A DNA stretch of 64,000 bases from Bifidobacterium miconis (GTDB lineage: Bacteria; Actinomycetota; Actinomycetes; Actinomycetales; Bifidobacteriaceae), in contig NZ_JAHBBH010000012.1 of the NCBI RefSeq assembly GCF_019331735.1, forward strand, positions 21,508 to 85,507. The letters run 5' to 3'. The notes under the pieces are model-generated. The model was not told the origin of the DNA and did no database searches. It saw only the letters and a program-made list of their open reading frames with translations. Position numbers and translations under genes: made by a program. Shown in pieces: positions 50,566 to 58,508 of the stretch (position 1 is its first letter; the number at the start of each line of letters is the position of its first letter).

Positions 50566-50852
50566 TGTACCGCGCATGCCCACAATGAGTCTGACGAATA
50601 CGAGTTGCATCTGGCCGAAAGATCAGTCGTGGGCATAGACGGGACCATACCGGCGTTCCGCATCGGTCTTGTCGACGGGGAACCCCGGTCGTGGGCATAA
50701 CCCGACCATTACCGCCCACTGATCGTGGGCATAAACGGACCATTCATAGGATCGTGGGCATAACCGGTACATGAATAGGCCCATTCACGTCTGTTCATAT
50801 ACCGTCTATGCCCACGAATCCTGTCGGCGTACCGTTTACACCCACAACGGTC
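50566..50852. repeat. Seven-copy 21-bp repeat cluster
   Basis: Consensus TCGTGGGCATAAACGGTACA(T). Direct copies start at 50627, 50689, 50723 and 50752; inverted copies have their 16-base cores at 50571-50586, 50802-50817 and 50832-50847. Spacing is irregular (62, 34, 29, 30). The copies at 50752 and 50802 can pair over 11 bp. Not seen elsewhere in the window. Confidence 0.7.
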
Positions 50853-50931
50853 TCAGTATCGGAAGAAGATCGGCAGAGCCATGTCATTGTCAGGGAACAT
50901 GCAGCGCAATCGGACGGAACATTACGCAAAA

Positions 50932-51062
50932 CCGCACGTTGCGCCATGAAACGGGCGGTTATATGGAGTCACGGCCGCACAGGCCGCACATAATTGAACA
51001 CACCTCTCTTCTTCCTCTCCTTCTCTCGCAAGCCCGGCCCCAACAGCCGGGCTTGTTCGTTC
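50932..51062 (+). ncRNA. Structured RNA candidate, copy 2
   Basis: Homologue of 45171-45305: hairpin CCGCACGTT.. with the same loop CGCCATG, core GGTTATATGG, CACGGCCG, CACAGG, CGCACATAA, pyrimidine tract, and terminator AAGCCCGGC / GCCGGGCTT then GTTCGTT. Within the first stem one pair is swapped (A-T to T-A), consistent with selection on structure. Confidence 0.55.
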
Positions 51063-51138
51063 TCCGGGCATCGTACACATCATTCGGGCCGATGCAACCA
51101 ATCCTTCACAATTGAACGTCGCCACGTTTTTATCTCTC

Positions 51139-51180
51139 GGCTCCCCTTGTCAGGGGAGCTGTCACACAGTGACTGAGGGG
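51139..51180. repeat. Palindromic intergenic repeat (gut-type)
   Basis: CTCCCC/GGGGAG hairpin followed by GTCAC/GTGAC hairpin and GACTGAGGGG. From memory, units like this are common in intergenic regions of bifidobacteria and other gut bacteria. A diverged relative (minus strand) is at 52618-52690. Confidence 0.55.
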
Positions 51181-51238
51181 TAGTCCGAACCCATCTCACA
51201 AGGTTCGACAAACACCTCGCAGACGACGCCCACACAAC

Positions 51239-52402
51239 TCACGCGTCGTCGCGCGCGGGATCGGCGATGCCGTCGAGGTCGGCGCGGTGCCGGCCGAGGC
51301 GGAATCCCTCGTTGGTCACGGCGACCTCGTACACGATGCCGTGCGGCGTGAGCGGCGTGCCGTCCGAGCCGCGCCGGGTCATGTTGGTGTGCATGATGAG
51401 CAGCAACGTGCCGTCGAACGTGCGGAAGACCATCGCATGCCCGGCGTCGCTGTAGTCGATCGGCGCGAGCTGCTCCCACGGCCCAATGACGCGGCCGGAG
51501 CGCGAGATGGCCTGCGAGAGGATGTATTCGCCGCGAGAGTACGACGTCCACACGCTGATGAGCGACCCGTTCGGCGTGCGCGCGACATACGGACCGTCGG
51601 TCACGTAGCCGCCGGAATGTTCCGGGATCGTGGCACGCGCCTCGTCGGTGGTGAAGTCGCCGCGCCAGCCACCGGCCGGGGCGTCGCCGTCCGCCGGATG
51701 CCACACGCCTTCGCTCGCGGACCACAGATGCACCGGTTCGCCGACGGATCGCGCGAGATCGTTCGGGTCGAGCCGGATCGCCTCCATCGTGCCGTCGAAC
51801 AGTTCCACCCATTCGTGCGCGTACACCATCCACGGGCTGCCGTCCGTATCGAACGCGAGCGTGCCGTCGAGCGCCATCACATTGTCCGGTGTGGTCGGCC
51901 GCGTCGGGTCGGCCACACGGAACGGACCGGCCGGCCGATCGGCGACGGCCACGAACACGCCGCGCCGATGCTGCATGCCGTGGTCGCGCACGTACCAGTC
52001 CGGACCGGCATGCGGCGGTTCCGGCGTCTCACGCTTGGCGTGCAGCGTGACGAACATCCAGTACTTGCCGTCACGCTCGTACACTTCGGGCGCCCACGGC
52101 GAGTCGGAATCGTCGTACCATGCGCCGGCGGGCACATCGTTGAGGTCGAACACGTCGACCGGCTCGGAGAAATGCTTGAGATCGGGGCTCACATACACGA
52201 CCACCGACTTGCCGCGCCCGTGCGCGGCGTCGCGGTACTGGTAGTAGTTCGCGTTGTACAGGTAGTACAGGCCGCTCGCCTTGTCCGCGAGCACAAACGG
52301 GTCGTGCAGGCTGAAGTCGTGCATCTGCAGCGGATAACGCACGTCGATGGCATCGACATCATGCGTTAACGAGGATTCGACAGCAGGCGTATTGGCAGGC
52401 AT
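51239..52402 (-). CDS. GH43 glycoside hydrolase
   Basis: 387 aa, intracellular five-bladed propeller: base Asp region MHDFSLHDPFVLAD, modulator Asp and the GH43 motif APEVYERDGKYWMFVTL, MALDGTLAFDTDGSPWMVYAHEW, and the acid Glu region near PEHSGGYVTDGPYV. Probably an arabinan- or xylan-type arabinosidase; the substrate cannot be fixed. ATG 52402 is preferred over ATG 52426 since AAGGGAG lies 6 bases upstream. Operator-like dyad at 52482. Confidence 0.85.
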   Translation of the reverse strand: MPANTPAVESSLTHDVDAIDVRYPLQMHDFSLHDPFVLADKASGLYYLYNANYYQYRDAAHGRGKSVVVYVSPDLKHFSEPVDVFDLNDVPAGAWYDDSDSPWAPEVYERDGKYWMFVTLHAKRETPEPPHAGPDWYVRDHGMQHRRGVFVAVADRPAGPFRVADPTRPTTPDNVMALDGTLAFDTDGSPWMVYAHEWVELFDGTMEAIRLDPNDLARSVGEPVHLWSASEGVWHPADGDAPAGGWRGDFTTDEARATIPEHSGGYVTDGPYVARTPNGSLISVWTSYSRGEYILSQAISRSGRVIGPWEQLAPIDYSDAGHAMVFRTFDGTLLLIMHTNMTRRGSDGTPLTPHGIVYEVAVTNEGFRLGRHRADLDGIADPARDDA

Positions 52403-52481
52403 CTCTGGCTCCCTTGCTGGTTTCATTCACTACTGGTCGGCGGAGTGCGCCGTACACGCGGCGCATGCCGAACAGCACACC

Positions 52482-52497
52482 ATGATAGCGATATCAT
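52482..52497. promoter_or_regulatory. Operator-like dyad before GH43
   Basis: ATGATA-GCGA-TATCAT, perfect 6-bp arms around a 4-base centre like the 39897 site but with different arms. Confidence 0.45.
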
Positions 52498-52728
52498 AAC
52501 CGCGACTCGCGCATTCATGGCTCTTCGCATTTCCGGCGCACAGGAGATGCAGACACGGCATCGGGATCGCACGTAGCGCGATCCCGCGTTGTTAGCGGTC
52601 TTCGGCCACGGACACTCCACCACCCGGCTTCGCCGGGAGCCCCCTCAGCCAGGCAGAGCCGTCAAGCAAACGCCGGAGGCGTTTGCAGGCGAGGAGCGAG
52701 CGACGGTGAACCAGCAACTCCTATGACA

Positions 52729-52744
52729 TGTTTCACGTGAAACT
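52729..52744. promoter_or_regulatory. parS-like ParB-binding site
   Basis: TGTTTCACGTGAAACT matches the bacterial parS consensus at 15 of 16 bases. Another half-site (TGTTTCACGCG) lies at 52753-52763. Confidence 0.7.
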
Positions 52745-52788
52745 CAGTAGTGTGTTTCACGCGCGTACCGTCAATACGCCACAACACA

Positions 52789-53841
52789 TCACCGTGAGAA
52801 TGCCTCCATGGCCGCACGATATTCCGCCTCGGTGATCGGCAGGATGCCACCGTGGCACTTCTTCAGCACACCAAGATCCACGTCAACGGCGGCATCCCAG
52901 TCGGCGCGATCCGCGCTGGCAAGGCTGGCCGAACGGAACGGCAGATAGCCAAGCCCGAGCCGATATTGGTCGCACATCAGCCCATATCGCATGGCGCGCC
53001 CGTCGACCACCCGCACGTCGGAGTCATTGAGCCGAAACAGTTCCGGACCTTCGAGATATCCCCCGCTCAGCCGTTCGTCGCCGAAAATCGACACAAGCGA
53101 ACCGACGTACGCCCACGAATCGACGCCATCGCCAGTTTCCAGCCGCGCGTCGGGCGCAAGCGACGTCGCGTACGGGTTCCGCGTCCGTTCGATGGTGATC
53201 TGCCCGTCGCCGGACGCGCGATACCACCAGCCGTCATCGGCGTGGATCATCGTCGCATCAATGCAGTAGCTGTCGCGGTCGATCCACTTGACCGGTTCGG
53301 AAAACGTCACGAAGTCCTCGGTCGTGGCGTAATACATGTTCTGATAATCGCCGTTGACGTTGTCCTCATGCGACCCGGTGGCCCAATAGACGATGTACTG
53401 GCCGCGTTCCTCGTCCCAGCACGCCTCCGGCGCCCACGTGAAGCACGCTCCCGGGATCCCGGATGCGACGTCGACGAGCCGCGGTTCGCTCCAATGCGCC
53501 AGATCCGTCGTCTCCCAGACCACGATGTCCGTGCTGCCGTTCGTTTTCGCCCCGCCGTTCTTCCAACCGCCGCGATGATAGATGCTCAGATCAGTGGCCA
53601 ACAGATAGATGCGCGATCCGTCATGGGCCCGAATCAGGAACGGGTCGCGCACACCGTGCTCACCCACCGTCGAAACCAGAGCCGGGTCGCCGTCGCCGCG
53701 CGTGTCGGCCCAATGCACGCCGTCGCGGCTAAGCGCGAAATACACTTGCTCATCCGTCGGTCGATCTTCGGTTCCGGTGAAATGGGCAAACAAGTAGGCG
53801 GCGCATGCCTGCGACCGCGACGATTCAGCAGTACCAGTCAT
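52789..53841 (-). CDS. GH43 glycoside hydrolase, paralogue of 43999
   Basis: 350 aa. Same layout as the gene at 43999: VRDPFLIRAHDGSRIYLLAT, WAPEACWDEERGQYIVYWAT, CIDATM (modulator Asp), GYLEGPELFR (acid Glu), GILPITEAEYRAAM at the end. No signal peptide. ATG 53841 is chosen because GAAGGG is 7 bases upstream; ATG 53847 is too near it. The two copies may act on different linkages of the same side chains. Confidence 0.85.
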   Translation of the reverse strand: MTGTAESSRSQACAAYLFAHFTGTEDRPTDEQVYFALSRDGVHWADTRGDGDPALVSTVGEHGVRDPFLIRAHDGSRIYLLATDLSIYHRGGWKNGGAKTNGSTDIVVWETTDLAHWSEPRLVDVASGIPGACFTWAPEACWDEERGQYIVYWATGSHEDNVNGDYQNMYYATTEDFVTFSEPVKWIDRDSYCIDATMIHADDGWWYRASGDGQITIERTRNPYATSLAPDARLETGDGVDSWAYVGSLVSIFGDERLSGGYLEGPELFRLNDSDVRVVDGRAMRYGLMCDQYRLGLGYLPFRSASLASADRADWDAAVDVDLGVLKKCHGGILPITEAEYRAAMEAFSR

Positions 53842-53900
53842 CGTCATTCCCTTCGTTCGGATTGTTTGGCGTTACTCCGGCAAGCCACTCCGGTAAACCG

Positions 53901-56258
53901 CTATTTCGTCTCCAGCAGCCGGCGCACGATGAAGTAGAGCGCCCAGTCCTGATCGTTGGCCATCGGATCAGCGAAGTGCGTGCGTTCGCCGTTCACCGAG
54001 AACGGGAACACATACGCGCACGATGCGGTGCCGTCCGGGAAGAACAGCTGCAGCAGCGCACGGCGGGAGGCCGCGGCGCGGCGATGATATTCCGTCGGGA
54101 AACCGCCGGACTGCGGCGCCAGCAGCGTCAGCAGATGCTCACGCACGAACTTGCCCGCGGCGGCGACGTCATCGCCGGCGGCAGCGTTGGCAGCAGCAAC
54201 GACATCGTTGGCACCGCCGGCAGCCGCACCGCCCGCAACCGCACCGGACAGGTCGCCGCCGTCTCCGCCCCCGTCGACCAGCAGGTCACCGACCAGTTCG
54301 AACACGTCGCCGGTCAGCCCGCTCCAGTAATGCGGGAACGTGTCGCCGTACTGCTTGCGCTTGCCGAACCAGAAGCCGTCCCAGTGGCGGATCGCCACCT
54401 CGTTCAGGTGCGCGTCCGGCTGGCATCCATTGAACTGGTCGAGCACGCGCAGCTGCTCGAAGCCGGCGCGCAGCAGGTCGTGGTCGCCGGTCAACACGGC
54501 CGTTTGCAGGATCACGCTCGCGGCGGGAGCCACGATCGACTGCTCGTAGTTCACCTCGTGCTTCGGATAGTGCAGACCGAGTCCGGCGAGCGTGCGCGCA
54601 TGGGTGAGGAACAGTTCGCGCATCTCGGCGTACAGCGCGGTCTCCCCCGCGTCGCGCAGCGCGCGGCCGAGCGCGAGCACCGGCAGTTCGAGCGGATAGA
54701 ACCGGCTGCCGCCGCCCTGGTAGAACCATTTGAGGATGCGCACGGCGATGCGAAGGTTTTCAACGTCGCCGTCCGACTTCCAGAATTCGACGTACAGTTC
54801 CGCGAACCACGGCGCGTTGTACAAACGCCGGTACGAATTGTCGCGCGGCGAGTCGTTGAACACTTCGCCGGTGGCCGTGTCGACCAGTTCGCGTTCCATG
54901 AACGCGCGATACTCGGTGAGGCTTGCGGCCAGCTCGTCGCGCAGCGACGGCGCGCCGCCGTCGCTGAACAGCAGGTGCGCCACGTCGGCGAGGGAATCGC
55001 CGGATTCGTTGCTCCACACGCCGCGGTCGAGCGCGCTCAGGTACGCGTTGACGAGCAGCGCCATGCACACGCGTTCGCGGCCGGCGTTGTAGTCGTTGAT
55101 CACCTTGCCGTAGTCGTCGCCCGCGTAGTAGTACTGCCGCTGGTCTTCGTTGTCGTAGGCCAGATACGCGCCTTTGAGATGCGGATCGTCGCCGCGGTAC
55201 TGCTGCTTGCGCGCGATGAAGCGCACGCGTTCGGCGAGCAGTTCGCCCAGCGGCGCGGAGACGAATACGCGCGTATGCACTGTGCGCCTGCCAGCTTCGA
55301 CCGTAAAGACATGCTCGCCGATGCGGTCGTTGTACGCGTCGTGCGTGAACGCGTCCGCGTAGACCGGCGTGTAGTCGAACGCGTACGTGCCGTCGCCGAG
55401 CGGCCGCGCGGGCTTGCCGTTGACGGTGACGGCCGCGCTGTCAGCCCGATCATGCGAGCGATCGTGCGCGCTATCGTGCGCGGCACCGATCCGTCCGTCC
55501 GCGGAATCGTTCGCACCATCCGCATTCGCATCGCGCGTCTCGCTCGAACCGCTCGTGTCGCACACGTCGAACGACGGACGGATGCGCAGCGTCGTCGTTT
55601 CTCCGGGGAACACGACGGTGCGGTCCCAGCGCGCGTCGATGAAGCGGCTGCGTTCGGCGGCCTGCGCGAAGAAGTCCTCACGCGAGTCGCACGGGAAGAT
55701 GACCCACGAGATCGTGCATGTCTGGCCGGGCGCGAATTCCATGGCTTCGGGGTGCAGCACGAAGCAGCCGCGGTCGTTGCTGTACTGCGCGAAGTCGCGG
55801 CTGACGCTGTACGCGGCGAGCGCGCCTTCGGTGAGCACGAGGCCGAGGTGCGGGGCCTTGCCGCTCATGCGCAGGGCGAGCACCCAGCTGCATGTGCCGC
55901 CGCAGAACAGGTGCGCGTTGCAGTGACGTTCGATGGAATAGTCGTCGGTTTCGTCCCAGTAGCGGTCTTCGAGCGGCAGCGTGATGCCGATGTCTCCGAC
56001 GGCCGCACAGATGGTCTTGCCCGTCGCGTTGCCGAGCGTGACGGAGGTGACGATCGAGTCGCCGTCGCGCAGCATGTGCACGCTGGACTCGATGCCGTCC
56101 GGCGCGGATACGGCCGCGTACGGATGGTCCGGCCGCAGCCAGTTCATGTTCGACGGATCGTTGCCAAAGCGGATTTCGACGTGCCCCAGTTCGGAGCGCA
56201 TGGAGGTCGTGTCGGCGTATGCCGGCACGACCGGCGCGTTGTTGCCCAGTGCGTACAT
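53901..56258 (-). CDS. DUF5695-like six-hairpin glycosidase-type protein
   Basis: 785 aa. N-terminal beta-sandwich (HVEIRFGNDPSNMNWL; CAAVGDIGITLPLEDRYW; AHLFCGGTCSWVLALRMSG), then an alpha-helical region of paired hairpins (YNAPWFAELYVEFWKSDGD; GLHYPKHEVNYEQSIVAPAA; PHYWSGLTGDVFEL) as in (alpha/alpha)6 enzymes. It resembles DUF5695 proteins of gut and soil glycan loci; function unproven. Two low-complexity inserts: Asp/Ala/Asn/His-rich (~280-310) and Gly/Ala-rich (~690-730). No signal peptide. AAAGGAG is ~12 bases before ATG 56258. Confidence 0.65.
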   Translation of the reverse strand: MYALGNNAPVVPAYADTTSMRSELGHVEIRFGNDPSNMNWLRPDHPYAAVSAPDGIESSVHMLRDGDSIVTSVTLGNATGKTICAAVGDIGITLPLEDRYWDETDDYSIERHCNAHLFCGGTCSWVLALRMSGKAPHLGLVLTEGALAAYSVSRDFAQYSNDRGCFVLHPEAMEFAPGQTCTISWVIFPCDSREDFFAQAAERSRFIDARWDRTVVFPGETTTLRIRPSFDVCDTSGSSETRDANADGANDSADGRIGAAHDSAHDRSHDRADSAAVTVNGKPARPLGDGTYAFDYTPVYADAFTHDAYNDRIGEHVFTVEAGRRTVHTRVFVSAPLGELLAERVRFIARKQQYRGDDPHLKGAYLAYDNEDQRQYYYAGDDYGKVINDYNAGRERVCMALLVNAYLSALDRGVWSNESGDSLADVAHLLFSDGGAPSLRDELAASLTEYRAFMERELVDTATGEVFNDSPRDNSYRRLYNAPWFAELYVEFWKSDGDVENLRIAVRILKWFYQGGGSRFYPLELPVLALGRALRDAGETALYAEMRELFLTHARTLAGLGLHYPKHEVNYEQSIVAPAASVILQTAVLTGDHDLLRAGFEQLRVLDQFNGCQPDAHLNEVAIRHWDGFWFGKRKQYGDTFPHYWSGLTGDVFELVGDLLVDGGGDGGDLSGAVAGGAAAGGANDVVAAANAAAGDDVAAAGKFVREHLLTLLAPQSGGFPTEYHRRAAASRRALLQLFFPDGTASCAYVFPFSVNGERTHFADPMANDQDWALYFIVRRLLETK

Positions 56259-56622
56259 GATGGTCGTTTCTCCTTTTGCGGGTCGCCCTCGGCCCCGCCG
56301 ATCGGTGTTCACTTCAAAATCGCAACGCTGCGATTTTACGTGCGGCAACGTCCCCTTGTCAACTCAGACCGTCCGGCCGCGCCGAGTCTTTCCCGGCGTG
56401 GCATATCGGAGATGATGTATACGGTTTGCCCCGCAGAAGGGCTCCTCTCCGTAGCAAACCGGATGGATCACCATGGCAATGCCCCGCGAAGCCGTCCCAA
56501 CGGGGCACTTCTGAGAGGCGATAGTCGAATTGCCCCGCTGAGAGGATCCCCCGCGGGGCAATTCACCGAAGCACCATCTAATATGCCGCGCAAACGGCAT
56601 TCGTACGGAGGCGGCGGACGAG
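56259..56622. other. 364-bp leader region with operator and three stem-loops
   Basis: The upstream part has hairpins AATTGCCCCGC/GCGGGGCAATT (56528-56563), TGCCCCG/CGGGGCA (56480-56507) and GGTTTGC/GCAAACC (around 56425-56460), sharing the word TGCCCCGC in their loops or stems. No gene. Confidence 0.5.
56316..56337. promoter_or_regulatory. Operator-like palindrome before the DUF5695-like gene
   Basis: Perfect 9-bp arms AAAATCGCA / TGCGATTTT around ACGC; ~58 bases before ATG 56258. Confidence 0.5.
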
Positions 56623-58188
56623 CTATCGCAACAGCAGGGCGTGCCAGACGTTGACGTAGGAATCGGCGCCGCCGCGGCGGGTGCCGGTCTTTTCGATCCA
56701 CAGGCCGGTTTCGCCGAGCGCCTGCACGGTGACGCTGTACCGCCCGGCCGGCAGCGGTGTGCTCACGAACAGCGGACCGCTGTAGGCCGATTGCGCGTAG
56801 CAGTCGAACAGTTGGGAGACGATCGGCGCGGACGCGTCGCATGCGACGACGTCGGCCTCACGCCCGGCCCCGCTCTCAGCCGTGCGATCATCGACATGAT
56901 CGTTGCCGCCGTCGAGACGACGGATGACGACGCGACCGACGCCGCCGTCCTTGCTGCGCAGGCCGATCAGCGCAAGTCGCGCTGTGCCGTCGCCGTTATC
57001 GACGATCGCGGCGGCATCGTCAGCCCCGCCGGCATCGCCGCCGATCTCGACCACGGCGGACGACGCATCGCCGCGACGATTCGAGTACAGGCTCAGCGCG
57101 ACCGTCTCGCCGCGCAACGCGACCGGTTCGCCGGTCGCCGTATCCCACGCATCCGCGTATCGCGGCAGCAGCGGACGCCCGAAATCGGCGGGACGGCCGG
57201 CGACCGCGCCGCTTTCGGTCGCCGTGTCTGTCGTCGCGGTCGGCGCATCGGCCGGATCGAGCGCATCGAGTCCGGCGGCATCGGCGAGCGCGACGTCATC
57301 GGCGAGCGTTGCGGCATCAGCCGAACCGTCCCCGACGGACGCAACGCCGTCGTCGAACCGCAGCGGCAGCCAGACCTGGCTCGCGCAGGACGCCTGATGC
57401 GGGAACGACCAGCGGTCGCCCATGTAGATCAGCCGGTCGCCATGCTCGGTGTGCAGCGGGAAGATGAACGAGCTCTGCGAATCCCACGTGCAGGTGCCCT
57501 GCGGCGCGACGTTGCCGCGGTACGTCCACGGGCCGGACGGGTCGGGCGCGGTCAGGTAGAAGTTGTCGTTGCGGTCCCAGCCGGTCAGATTCGACATGAT
57601 GAGATAGTACGTGTCGCCGACGTGCGCCATCGCGGGCGATTCGCCGTACGGTTCGAGCGTGTCCGGCTGGATGAGTTCGGCGGACAGATAGTCGTTGGAG
57701 AGACGGTAGATGTGACCGCCGTGCACGAGCAGATAGCCGGTGCCGTCAGTGTCTTGGAACGTGCCCATGTCCCACATGCGGATCGGCTGGCCGTCGCACA
57801 GCAGCGGGCCGACGATCCGGTACTCGCCGTCGATCGTGTCCGACACGGCCATAAGCGTCATCGGATCCTTGTATTCGAGGTTGTCGGAGTGCATGAGCAT
57901 CACGTATTTGCCGGTCGCCGGGCAGCGCATCACCTTGACGCGTTCGCCGACGCGATCCGGACCGAGCCGGCCGTCGCGCTGGCGCGGCAGCACGAGCCGC
58001 TCGAAATGCCAGATTGCGAGATCGCGCGACGAATAGCAGGAGAACCCGATGAACATGTTCCGGTCGTCGGTTTTGTATTCGCCGAACAGGTAGTACGTGC
58101 CGCGTTCTTCGACCACGCATGCGCCGTGCGCGTTCACTGCCTCGCCGCGATCGTCGAACCACGATACGCCGTTGAAGATGGTCGCCAT
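56623..58188 (-). CDS. GH43_24-type exo-beta-1,3-galactanase with C-terminal beta domain
   Basis: 521 aa. The N-terminal ~300 residues have the GH43_24 pattern: NAHGACVVEERGTYYLFGEY (His-Gly in place of the usual base Asp), acid Glu in YGESPAM, and Gln in TWDSQSSFIFPL, the residue reported to replace the base in this subfamily. An Asp/Ala/Thr/Gly-rich insertion of ~50 residues (~290-345) leads to a beta-sandwich domain ending in VNVWHALLLR. No signal peptide. It shares its catalytic part with the gene at 62940. ATG 58188 lies opposite the LacI-fusion gene. Confidence 0.82.
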   Translation of the reverse strand: MATIFNGVSWFDDRGEAVNAHGACVVEERGTYYLFGEYKTDDRNMFIGFSCYSSRDLAIWHFERLVLPRQRDGRLGPDRVGERVKVMRCPATGKYVMLMHSDNLEYKDPMTLMAVSDTIDGEYRIVGPLLCDGQPIRMWDMGTFQDTDGTGYLLVHGGHIYRLSNDYLSAELIQPDTLEPYGESPAMAHVGDTYYLIMSNLTGWDRNDNFYLTAPDPSGPWTYRGNVAPQGTCTWDSQSSFIFPLHTEHGDRLIYMGDRWSFPHQASCASQVWLPLRFDDGVASVGDGSADAATLADDVALADAAGLDALDPADAPTATTDTATESGAVAGRPADFGRPLLPRYADAWDTATGEPVALRGETVALSLYSNRRGDASSAVVEIGGDAGGADDAAAIVDNGDGTARLALIGLRSKDGGVGRVVIRRLDGGNDHVDDRTAESGAGREADVVACDASAPIVSQLFDCYAQSAYSGPLFVSTPLPAGRYSVTVQALGETGLWIEKTGTRRGGADSYVNVWHALLLR

Positions 58189-58301
58189 TGTCTTCTCCTT
58201 TGCCCGTATATCGGCGCCGCCACGAACGCTCGGCCGCGAACGGCTTGGTTTCGAAACGATGCGATTGGCGCGAGTCAGTCGGCCCGCACGTCGTCGATTG
58301 T

Positions 58302-58311
58302 CCCCCCCCCC
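58302..58311. repeat. Homopolymeric tract of ten C
   Basis: C10 on the plus strand, in the intergenic region between the GH43_24 gene and the LacI-fusion gene. Confidence 0.75.
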
Positions 58312-58353
58312 ATTCAACCGGCCCGATCACCGCAGCTCAACCTTGTTGCCAAA

Positions 58354-58405
58354 ATTGCCAGCCAGCATTGCCAGCCAGCATTGCCAGCCAGCATTGCCAG
58401 CCGGC
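58354..58405. repeat. Four tandem 13-bp repeats
   Basis: ATTGCCAGCCAGC at 58354, 58367, 58380 and 58393, the first three identical and the last with one change (GGC for AGC). Confidence 0.9.
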
Positions 58406-58495
58406 GCAGCCGCACGGAAACCGAAGGGACGCGACCATCGCGCACGCCGGCTTGTCCGCCGCGACGCTCCCGACCATCGACGATCGCCGCCGTGC

Positions 58496-58501
58496 CATAA
58501 T
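58496..58501 (+). promoter_or_regulatory. Candidate -10 of the LacI-fusion gene
   Basis: CATAAT ends 7 bases before ATG 58509; no ribosome site is seen. The ATG at 58500 overlaps it. Confidence 0.35.
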
Positions 58502-58508
58502 GGCAACC

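Larger units (their letters stand above)
50393..51238. other. 846-bp gene-free, repeat-rich region
   Basis: Holds a promoter/operator (50418-50429), a seven-copy repeat cluster, structured RNA copy 2 and a gut-type palindromic repeat, listed separately. Small frames here have no credible coding signal. Confidence 0.6.
52403..52788. other. 386-bp intergenic region with operator, three hairpins and parS-like site
   Basis: Hairpins CGGGATCGC/GCGATCCCG (52562-52586), CCCGGC/GCCGGG (52623-52637) and GCAAACGCC/GGCGTTTGC (52666-52686). The middle one lies in a diverged relative of the repeat at 51139. The parS-like site is at 52729-52744. No gene. Confidence 0.6.

Noticed and set aside
50566..50852. 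CRISPR array
   Set aside because: Repeats are in both orientations with spacing of 29-62 bases and no cas genes are near.
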